A stretch of 64,000 bases of DNA, taken from contig SFZH01000008.1 of NCBI GenBank assembly GCA_021234535.1, forward strand, positions 3,782,001-3,846,000. Direction: 5' to 3'. Both the position numbers and the translations under genes were made by a program. This stretch comes from Stichopus chloronotus (lineage: Eukaryota > Echinodermata > Holothuroidea > Aspidochirotida > Stichopodidae). Shown here in pieces: positions 50,154 through 60,200 of the stretch (positions are counted from its first letter, which is position 1; each line of letters opens with the position of its first letter). A model generated the notes under the pieces. The model did no database searches. It saw only the letters and a list, made by a program, of their open reading frames with translations, and was not told the DNA's origin.

Positions 50154-50618
50154 CTGAATAAATTTTCTCCATCATATAACATTAAATAGAAAATAAAATT
50201 CAATTTTACGATTGTTGACTTAAAGTGGGTAGAAAATCGTAGTAGGGTCAACTTGAACTCAACCTACTGTGTAAGCCTACGCGGCACACAGTGTCTGTAC
50301 TGCAATAGTGCAGTTGTCTGTGGTACGCGGTTATTACACAGTACGCGGTTATTGTACAGTAGCCTACCCTGACCTAAGCTGTACAGTGTAGTACTATTGG
50401 TATTGTCGTATCATGGTAGTCTAGTGTGGTAGTACTAGCCTATCAGTAGCACTGCTGCCGTGACTGGGTTTGTCGATTCCATTCGGCTTACACTGTACAA
50501 TGATTACGACCAAAAAACTTACCAAAACGGCAATCAAAATCCACCATGTTGCAAAATGCCAACATGCATTAGTAAAATCAATAAAAAAGTTCCTAATACA
50601 ACACTTACATATACTTAC

Positions 50619-50871
50619 GTGGGATCGATGACCCGAAATTTGATGGCAAAAAGTGGCTGTATAAACTGGCTGGGCTCAACTTTGTTGTTTTGACAGGGTC
50701 AAGTCGAATTAGGTCAAAGGTTAAAATGATTACGCAATAGCGTAACGCACATGTTCATACTATCAGGGATCTACGTACATGCTGTCAGTCGTTACAACTA
50801 GAGGTAGTACGGACAGCTCTCAGTCTCCCGTTTAAACTTAATTTACTCCCGAAGTTGCAGGGAAGTCTCGT
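50619..50871. promoter_or_regulatory. Possible bidirectional promoter region
   Basis: A minus-strand CAC|GTAAGTAT donor at 50618-50619 and a plus-strand GTAAGT donor at 50944 face away from each other. They end possible first exons of the minus-strand gene and of the RRM gene. The interval has more CpG than its surroundings (for example near 50735-50745). No TATA box was chosen. This is inference from splice sites only. Confidence 0.25.
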
Positions 50872-50943
50872 ATGTTACCGAAAAAGATTCCCCACATCGA
50901 CAAGGAACGGTCTCTTTACTTACGAAGAAAAGCCAGCTCTGTA
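50872..50943 (+). CDS. Candidate first coding exon (of the RRM gene or another)
   Basis: ATG at 50872 opens 24 codons (MLPKKIPHIDKERSLYLRRK and four more) ending at a consensus GTAAGT. An in-frame stop lies upstream. The basic composition suits a nuclear protein. However, it ends in phase 0, and none of the acceptor sites near 53042-53100 continues the long downstream frame in that phase. Either a small exon is missing or the call is wrong. Confidence 0.28.
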
Positions 50944-50994
50944 GTAAGTCCCAAATTCCTAAGCTAACTTCAACCTTTTTTTTTTTTTTTAGGA

Positions 50995-51205
50995 CGAGGC
51001 ATGTAATTTAGCTGATGACACCAAGCTGTATCGGATTAGTAAATGATGACAAGGATGCTTCATTGTCGCAAGGGGACTTGGATAGATTATTAACATGGCC
51101 CAAAATTTGGCAAATGTCTTTTGATGCTGACAAACGCAAAGTTCTTCACTTTGGTACTAGTTATTGGGTACAACTTCAGAATACAACGTCTCTCCAAGAC
51201 ATATG
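50995..51205 (+). mobile_element. CR1-like LINE remnant, reverse transcriptase part
   Basis: The translation gives ADDTKLYR across a stop, then LSQGDLDRLLTWPKIWQMSF and DADKRKVLHFGTS. This is the segment from the catalytic ADD motif onward in CR1-type reverse transcriptases. The frame is broken by stops. The remainder of the same element appears at 52200-52850. Confidence 0.75.
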
Positions 51206-51349
51206 ACTGAGACTCCAGAGGCGCAGTCGTAGTCACAAGGAATCGCACATGTATGTTTTGTAAACGCCTAGTGAACTTAAAACATTTTTAAGCAATAGTG
51301 TATCTCAATCACATGTTGAGTCATTCTCAAAATGGCCACTCCTTGTTAG

Positions 51350-51575
51350 CTACCACTGGGACTGCGGCTGCGCCTCCACTCAGATGATAGAATCAGTGGA
51401 CTAAGCATGTTGTTAGCCACCACTGGGACTGCGACTGCACCTCCACTCAGATTGTAGGATCAGTGGACACCACTGGGACTGTGACTGTGCCTCCACTCAG
51501 ATTATGAATCAGTGGATTTAGAATGTTTTCAATAGAATATTCGATCAGCCAACACTGGGATTGCGACAGCGGCTC
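51350..51575. repeat. Short tandem repeat of CCACTGGGACTGCG units
   Basis: The words CACTGGGACTGCG(G/A)CTG, CCTCCACTCAGAT and ATCAGTGGA recur starting near 51352, 51419 and 51470, with a diverged fourth copy near 51551. Spacing varies from about 50 to 80 bp. Confidence 0.6.
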
Positions 51576-51609
51576 CTCTCTGGATGGGAAGCTCATAAGA
51601 CAGGGTACA

Positions 51610-52191
51610 ACTGTAGAATACAGGGCCACTCTTCAACCATACCTCGCATCCGGATGCGATGTCAATGATTTTAATGTCGAGTTGGCTACTTCTTTGTCTC
51701 TTGGTAAACTTTAACAGACTTCCCACTCCATTAGACTATCACTTCGCATCCGCGCATCCGCGCATCCACGCAAGGGATGCTTGGTATGGACTTTGAATTT
51801 TTTTTGAAATAGATCTCACACGTTATAACCATTAGACTATCACTTCGCATCCGCGCATCCACCCAAGGGATGCTTGGTGTGGACTTTGAATTTTTTTTAA
51901 AATAGATCTCACACGTTATAACCATTAGACTATCACTTCGCATCCGCGCATCCACCCAAGGGATGCTTGGTGTGGACTTTGCGTACACCGATACAGTGGC
52001 TATTGATATGGGGCTCCTTCTTGACAATGTGTCGTTCTCAAAAGGCATCCATACCGACAAGACGCCCTCATACAAATTCCGTGGACTTAAAAAATTTCCA
52101 AACATTGTTAACTTTACGTACGAAGTTAGACTTCGCATCCGCGAGTCCGGTTGGGAAGATACTACCGTCGAGTGGCCCTGGATTCTATAGT
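51610..52191. mobile_element. Non-autonomous TIR element with a 93-bp tandem core, inserted in a LINE remnant
   Basis: Both termini carry AACT(G/A)TAGAAT(A/C)CAGGGCCACTC in inverted orientation (51610-51631 and 52170-52191), two mismatches in 22 bp. Inside is a perfect CGCATCCGGATGCG palindrome near 51646 and three copies of a 93-bp unit between about 51729 and 51977. The flanking sequence on both sides is CR1-type LINE. No target duplication is certain. The CAGGG-type end recalls hAT transposons, but this is only suggestive. Confidence 0.55.
51729..51977 (-). repeat. 93-bp tandem repeat with tRNA-like promoter boxes
   Basis: TTAGACTATCACTTCGCATCC recurs at 51731, 51832 and 51925. The first spacing is 101 because of an extra GCATCCGC. 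On the minus strand each unit reads TAGTCTAATGG, a full match to box A, then ATTCAAAGTCC, resembling box B, about 30 bases later. GGATGC and GCATCC flank them as a possible stem. Because 93 is a multiple of three, a minus-strand open frame (51731-52138) with a 31-residue repeat results; it is not called as a gene. Confidence 0.6.
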
Positions 52192-52199
52192 TACTCCTA

Positions 52200-52850
52200 A
52201 GACAGATGACTATAAAAAATGCGACTGCACCGTGACTAATGACTTAAAACTATGGGACTTTACAAAAAAAAAGCTTAGGATTATGCACATGATTTCTACT
52301 GGAAGCACAAGGGAAAACCAAAGTGCAGTTCGCCTCCAAGTTTTTTTAGGGTGCTGTTCCACTGGGACGTTGTATTCTGCAGTTACTCTGTTATTTGAAT
52401 TATGATTATACCATGGCTGGTAGTGTTTTGAGTAATGTGACTTCAGAAAAAGGCCGAGGTGTTATCATTACAACAACAAGTGAGTAAAAACAGTGCACAG
52501 GTGCTGCTGCCAGGGCGAACAGGGTGTTCAGATTGATCAAGAGTAATTTTAGCAATTTTAGTAAAGATATTGTGTTGAATCTCTATAAGCAGTTGGTTAG
52601 GCTTCATTTTGACTATGCTATGCAGGCATGGATTCGCTATTATGAAAAGGACAAGTTTCTTTTAGAGCAGTTTCAGAGGAGGGCCCCTCCTCTTATTTCC
52701 GATGTACGACATCTCCCTTATCATGATAGGCTGAATTGTCTGGGACTTACTACTCTTGAGTTTAGAAGAATTATGCGGGATATGTTGCAGGTTTTCAAAT
52801 GCGTGTGTGGTACGAATTCTCTGCCTAATTGTGATTTGTCTGCCTGATTA
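52200..52850 (+). mobile_element. CR1-like LINE remnant, C-terminal part
   Basis: After a short DCTVTNDLK segment near 52235 and an interruption, the frame from about 52495 reads AAARANRVFRLIKSNFSNFS, LYKQLVRLHFDYAMQAWIRY, FQRRAPPLISDVRHLPYHDR and LGLTTLEFRRIMRDMLQVFK. This is the C-terminal region of CR1-type ORF2 proteins. It continues the element that begins at 50995 and is inactive. Confidence 0.8.
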
Positions 52851-53072
52851 CTTTCAGTGTCCTGACTGTACTGTTCCTATATTTTGCTGTACTTACTCGT
52901 GGTAAAACTCACAGCACTACAGTATATCAGAGCTCTTTTTCATGTGTACATATTTTAGAAAGGTTAGAATTAGCAGACCATTATTCCCCAGTTGCACTTA
53001 TAATTCAATTATTTTCCATGCATGAAAAATGTTGTAAAACAGTCTTTTTCTTATTATTTAGCTTAATTTCAG

Positions 53073-54242
53073 TAGATGGTTGCGGATTAGCGAAAACAGG
53101 CAATAACATGAAAAAGGAAGAAAAGAAGTCACAGTTGAGATTGGCAATGAGTGAGCCACCAAAAAAGAGGAAGAAAACCATTGGTCAAGAAGGCTCTATC
53201 ACCAAGAAGAAGATGATAAGTATGACAGCTCAAAAGAAAAAATCCAAAGCAGCTCTGCAAGAAGAGAAAGAAAGGCAGGTTGATCCTTTATCCAAGAAAC
53301 TTTTTAAAAGCAGAGGTGTGACTGGATCAACAATAAAGAAGACCTCCAAACGCAAATCGCACACAGTGACAAAGTTGACTTCAGATTCAAGCACAGAAAC
53401 TCCAGAACCAGCAAGTGACAGACAAGTCCAAAGTTCAGACCAATCTGAGAAAGTTCCAATTGATGTGATATCTAAGAAGCTATTTGAGCATGAAAATGAC
53501 ACTAGATCAGGAAAGAAGAAGCTCAAGCACAAATCTCATACCCTGACTCCAAAATCAGGGAAAGAAACTGCAGAACTAGAGAGTGACAAAAGAGTAAACA
53601 GTATGGCACGAGCAGTCGAAACTCCAGAAGATCCAGTGTCTAAGAATCTCTTTGAAAGTGAAAAAGTAACAGGATATACAGAACAGAAGACCACTAAATG
53701 CACAAATGAAGTGCTGGCTGGATTGAAAACAGGAGTGGCCTCAGATGTGAAAAGTGGCAGACAAGTCAGTAGCTCTGAGCCTGTGAAGAAAACCCCGCCT
53801 GATATCACAAAAAGAGGTTCAAAAAGAGGCAAGAAGGGAAAGACTCCTAAGATGACATCAACTCCTAACTCAGATGAGCACATCAATGGAACTGAACTGG
53901 ACAGCTCCTTAAACAGCACATTGCCAATGGAAGAAGATACTAAGAGTAAAAAGAAGAGAAAGCGCAGAGAAGATGATGACAATGTTGTGACCTTTCCTGG
54001 TACCCCTGCCCTAAAAAGCCTCACGAAAAGACAGAAGGGTGCTCTGGACACGCCTGCGGTGACAGAGAAAACGCCAATGCCCACGGGCAGTGACCAGTGG
54101 CTGGACAGTGACAACATGACAGATGACTCAGGAGGCGAGCAAAATTCAGACACCAGCAAGAAGGACTCAAAGAAAAAGCTATCAAATCAAGGTGACAAGA
54201 ATCTTACAGCTGCAGAAAAAAGAGAGAGATCCAAGGAAAATG
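53073..54242 (+). CDS. RRM-gene basic repeat exon
   Basis: The likely acceptor is TTAATTTCAG at 53072. The frame opens further upstream to 53018, but those codons sit in a pyrimidine-rich tract. Units beginning DPLSKKLF, DVISKKLF and DPVSKNLF start at 53282, 53462 and 53630, so spacings are 60 and 56 codons. The donor ATG|GTAGGT leaves phase 1, which GCC completes in the next exon. Confidence 0.75.
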
Positions 54243-57200
54243 GTAGGTGTGAGACATCATGAAGTACTCTTGTATTTTTTTTTTTTGATTCCTTGCCAAA
54301 AGCTCAAGGAATCTATGTGATGGTGATGTCGTGTGTGCATGTGTGTGTGTGTGTAACACTTTGCTTGTAAACACGATATCTCAAGGAGGGCAATTCTAAG
54401 GGATCTCATACTTAGTATGTGGGTTGGTCATACTGAGTAGATGATCCCTATTGTTTTTGGTCAAGGTTAAAGGTCATTGAGGTCATCAGAGGTCAAAATG
54501 CGAAAACCCTGTAAACACGATATCTCAAGAACGGTAACAGTTACTGCTGTCATTTTTAGTGTGTTGGTTGGTCACATTAAGTAGATGATCCCTATTGTTT
54601 TTGGTTGAGATCGAAGGTCATTTGAGGTCACCAGAAGTTAAACTGTAAAAACCTTGTAAACACGGTATCTCCAGAAGTGTAACTATGACTGATGTAATAC
54701 GTAGTGTGTGGGTTAGTAATAATGAGCAGAAGATCCTTATTGGTTTTTGGCGAGGTCAAGGTCATTTGAGGTCATCAGAGGTCAAACTATAAAAATGTGT
54801 AAACACAATATCTCTAGGAACATAACCTTGACTGATGTCATACTTGATGTGTGGATTGTATATACTGAGTAGAAGACGTCAAAGTGTGAAAACCTTGTAA
54901 ACACAACATCTCCAGAAGGGTAGATGTGACTGATGTCATACGTAGTGTGTAGATTTGTCATATTGAGTAGATGATAACTATTGTTTTTGGTCGAGGTCAA
55001 AGGTCATTTGATGTCACTTGAGGTCAAACTATAAAAATGTGTAAACACAATATCTCTAGGAATCTAACCTTGACTGATGTCATACTTGATGTGTGGATTG
55101 TATATACTGAATAGAAGACTTCTTCTGTTTTTGGTGGAGGTCAAAGGTCGTTTGAGGTCACCTGAGGTCAAACTGTGAAAACCTTGCAAACACATAGTCT
55201 CCAGAAGGGTGATGTTGACTGATGTCATACTTGATGTGTCGGTTGGCCATACTGGGTAGGTGATCCCTATTGCTCTTGGTTTATGTCAAATGTCACTTGA
55301 GGTCACCAAAAAAAAGTCATTTTGGGTTAAAGGCTTATTAATGTGGTTTTTTGCAAGAACAATAACTGTTGTTGATCTCACACTTGTCATGTGGTTAATT
55401 AATGTTTGTTATAATATTAATATGTCGCAAGGAATTACAAAGCCTTTTGGCTTTCTGGTTTATTTTTCTCTTCTTTGGTGATGAGACATCGAGATGGACA
55501 CCAGGATGACATTGTCAGGAGGATGTCATTTCCACTTTGATCAAGTCTAAAATCATATCCTTCCGAAGGCAAAGTTGTTAAATCCATCTCAAGCTTGCAC
55601 ACACACAAGTTATGATTGCAATGTCGTGACATCTGGACTATTTTATCATCGTACATTGTGGTCTACTGACTGCTTTCTACAATTTGGAATGCTGTGAAAA
55701 TAGTGAAAGTTTGTTAAAGGCAGTCACTCATCACGTTAAGTCTCTGTACATTTTGGGTAAGGGGTAAGCAAAATTCTCAATTGGTCCTGCTCTTTGACAG
55801 CAAATTCAAAATCAGGGTAGCTCATAGTGCACAGCATACACAGGGATGGAGTGTTTTGATTACACATATGTTCCTCATGTGCTCACCATCGTATGTGGCA
55901 CTTAAACTAGGATTGTGTTGGGGAGGGGGTAGAAGTACTGGAAGTGGCGAGGTAACTGGAACTGTCTGGGATGATGAGTACCTGCCTATAATTTATGTGA
56001 CTTTTCTCACTAAACCCAGCAGGCAGTGAGGGCATACAATATGTGAGGCTCATGAAGTATTGTTTGGATCTGCAGTACAATATACTCATCAGCATGTGAC
56101 ATAGATATAGACATACTGTAGTGTGTGTGTGCGCTCTGGGAATGCATCTTCCTAAGTTCTCAGTAGCATATTTACACTAATATAAACAACATATCAAATT
56201 TAAGTACAGGTGATATTTGTTTAAATCTTGTTTTGCTCTCAATTAAAAACTTTGTGAAGAACCATAAAAATTGGAAAATGAACAGTGCAAGATGCAGCTT
56301 TTAGCTTTCATCTGTAAATGGTTTAAGTGGTTGATCTGGTTTCTTGAAGTACCTTCAAATGAAATCATACATTTGATTTACAGAGAAAAAATATCTTTCT
56401 TATTTCTAAAACCAATATTTGTCGACAAAGAATCATAGATTATTCTAAATCAGAAAGGACAGTGGCCTTCTTTGCATTAAAGAAGAGTTTTACAATTAGA
56501 AATTCAGTTATCCATCGCTCAACAGTAAATTGTTCACCCAAACTTTCAAAAGTTCAAATGAGGTAACTCCTCTTATGCACAATGGTTGGAGGAGATGAAT
56601 CTTCCTCAGTTTCTTGATGAGTCTGAATGGTTTGACAGTGATTGAAGCCATTTTCTTTTTGTGGCGTGTTGATGCATTGTAGATTAGTATTTACCTTTAG
56701 ATGCATGACTCATCAGATTCAAACTGCTGTCTTATGAAGAAGAGCTGTCTGGTGGATTTATCATACAGTATCTAAGTTGATGGCTATTTGTGAATTAAAT
56801 ATGTATGGAATGATGGTTGCCTTGACAAGTGTGACATATTGTGAGCCATTTTGTATTATATTGTACTGTAGGATTTGGCAAATTCTTTGAAAACTCATGA
56901 CAATCAAGGTTAGATAAAACTTAGTAACTGTACCATCTATACCACAATAAACGGCACTTGGCATGATTTTTTTTTGTGAAGGAGGGCATTTGATAGGGTC
57001 AAATTTTCTCATGTTGATCTCATGATCTCATGGTAGGCTACTTGGATAGGCTAGCAATCTAAGAAAATTTTTTATCTGTATACTCCCACCCTTACCTGCT
57101 AATGAAGCAGTGCAAATTGGATGATGTACAATAACAGTGTAATTGTGTAATTGATATTGGCAAAACTTACAAAAACAGTCTTTTGGGGGCATGATGTAGG

Positions 57201-60200
57201 ACTTGATGAGATATTGTGGCAATAAGGTCAGGACTATTACATTTTCATTTTGCTTTGTTCTGTAGTGATTAACAATGTCACTACATACGTTGTGACAAAA
57301 ATCAGGGGGGGGGGGGCATTTAGTAGAGGGAACTCAGGGGGCATTAATAAAAATAAACATTGCATTTGATTATGAAATTGGTTGAAAAGACCTTCCTCCC
57401 CTTATACTCTTTACAGCCCCCTACGTGCTGAAGTGTATGAACATTCCACGTGGTACCAAAGCCGCTTACCTCAGCCTCTTCTTATCAGAGATGGACCTGA
57501 ATCCCCAGATCCAAATCAAGAGACTGAGACGAGGAGGTGCCAGGTCTCAGACAAAGGCCATCAGGTACTCTATCATGTGACACTATGGTTCATTTAGATT
57601 GGTTGCAATGAGTTGAGGAAATTGAGTCTTGTGATTGGTTGAATGACTTCATGGCCAACAGTGAGACACATTCCATTTGTATTCAAAGTCATGTACAATT
57701 GTCCCAGACTACATCCCTGCGTCAGTCTATGATCACTCAAAATTGAGAATAAGATGCATTTAATTATTCAAATGGATTATACTCAGTTACAAATTTGATT
57801 AAAATTAAAGGTCATGTGAACGTAAATGGCATTTTGGAAACTTGGTTGTATTTACTCAGTAAACATTTGGAAAGTAGCCACTAGTTCCTTTAAAATACAT
57901 CAGATATTGACAAATTTCTGCTTTACACTTGCATCTTGAATAAAAAGAAGTATGCAAATTTGTGACATCAAGCGAGGGACTTACACAATATGTCTCATGT
58001 TTTTGTAAAGTCTCATTTGAGGACAATTCAAAATGTGGTATTACTGTAGTCCTAATGGACTCACAGTATTTTCGAGGTGAATGCTGTCTGCTTTAAAAAC
58101 ATTGCTATCACTTAAATTGGTTGTACAATAGAAATAATGACACTGTGCAACATACCACATCACAGGTTTTACATAGTTAGTCAGCTCTGCAGAAAACTGA
58201 GAAAACATTGAAAAAGCATATCATAAAAATGGTAATAAATAAAGACAATTCTCAGAGATTTGTCATTCAAGATTCAGCCTACAAGTTACAACGAAGTCAA
58301 GCCAGCAGTTCTGTAGTTTCCTGTCACATGGTCTTTAGCAAAGCATCTTCTGTCAGTCAACTGAAAATCACAGTGACTGTAATCATTGGAGTACATTTAA
58401 GACAGTGTCTTTAATCATTGGAATGAATTGGACGCAGTGTCTTTGTGCTTTGAATGAATAACAGTATCCGTCATACTTCCCTTTGAGTTGATCTCATTGT
58501 CTGTCGACCTTCGATTGAATGAAAACCACAGCGTTTGAATGAATTCAATTACAGTATGAAGCCCTCTGTCGTAAATTTACCCAGTGTGTACAATTATTAA
58601 TACTACCCTGTCTTTAATCATTTGAAAGATTGAACAGTGTGTCTTTAAGCTGTACTGTGGATCAATGAAACAGTTCGTTATTACTTTGAATAGATAAACA
58701 GTCTTCAATCATGTGTATGAATTAAATGCAATTACTTCAACCAATCATAGTGTCCGTAATGCTTTAGACTGTCACTATAAGTTTTGAATGAATGACATTG
58801 TCATGGTTAATTTTATATATGAATTTAAGTGGATAACCTTTTCAAATGGACAACACTGCCTCAAATCACTAAAAAGAAAAGTGATACTGGTCTTGGATAA
58901 TTAAGTATCATTTATCACCTGATTGGTCTGTACTGTATTTTAATCATTTTTGAATCTATCTCTATTAGCTTTACCTTTATTCAGTTGGACAACATTGCCG
59001 GCAGTGTCCAGTCTTTCAAGTTGTGTGCTTTATTATCTGGTTAACAAGCTATCAAATCATAATACTAGCTTCTTTGCAGTATGTCAAAATGTCAAATAGT
59101 TTGACCAGTCACAAAATTTATTCAAATTTATCCTGAGAGGGTCAAATAGCTTTCATGAAATTGGCTAGATTCTTTGGGGTTTCATTACATTGGGTGTTTC
59201 TTTCCTTATCTGGTGTATCCAAGTGGTTCTCATACTAAAGTATGTAATGTGATAGGTAGTCGCCATCAGTCGTGAAAGATAAATTTCACATTAGTGATTT
59301 GTCTCTACTCTGATTGCAGTTTTAATGCAGTCATTTCTATTTGATCAGTGTCCAAGGAACCTCACTGTAGCATCACCATTTAACCTCTCTGAATATACCA
59401 ATGGGTTGACTCGGTAGTTCAGTCCTTGTCAGTTTATCACTGTTTAACACTTGTCTCTCAATATCTCTTTTACTATTTTTTTTTTTCTAAGTCAGATGAA
59501 GATCCTAGTAGAACAATAATGTTGGAACAACTAATACAACTACAGTACATACTGTCACTATCTGAACAGTCTGTGTAACTTTTAAAGTACAGTATGAAAT
59601 TTGCATTACAAGAAATCGAAAAGATACAATTGCTGTGTAGAGTGAGTGACAACTGTGGTTGATATGCCAAAATTTGAATGACCGAAATTTGCGGCTGCAA
59701 ATCATGAACCTGACTTGGTCCGATTGGTCGTCTGGATTCTTCTTCTTTTTTGGATCTTTTTGATCATATTTTTTTGTGTTTGTGTGTTCTTTTTCCTTCC
59801 GCTAGATACGCAATCTTCACCTGCAACACAAAAGAGGAACGAGACGAGCTGCTCGATCTGGATGAGATTTCGTTACCATCTGGCAGCACCGGAAAAGAAT
59901 GGACACTGAGGATTGTTCCTCAGATGACTCACAGAGAATCCAGATGTAAGTACCACAGTCACTCCTACCTGAAACAATAGGACACTCAAATTACATATCT
60001 CTCAATCTCACATTAGAATTCTCTTTATGAGCACATGGTACCCCAGTGGTCAAGAACTCAGATTCGTTATCCAGTGGTTATATTAAGTTCGAATCCACGT
60101 AGTGCCCTTGGGCAAGGTGTTCGTCTCAACTTGCTTCTCTCCAACCAGGTGCTGACTGAAGACCGCGAGGGACCTGAGTACAACTGGTGCCTCAATGGCT

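Noticed and set aside
51731..52138. 135-codon minus-strand frame with 31-residue repeats
   Set aside because: It arises from a 93-bp tandem repeat whose length is a multiple of three. It spans a mobile element and has no start context.
53230..54159. Minus-strand open frames opposite the basic exon (100 and 207 codons)
   Set aside because: They are shadows of the Lys/Ser/Glu-rich coding frame, whose composition leaves few stops on the other strand.
60060..60100. tRNA-like sequence with a good box B
   Set aside because: The D-arm is irregular, no acceptor stem forms, and it is followed by a SINE body and ATT tail.
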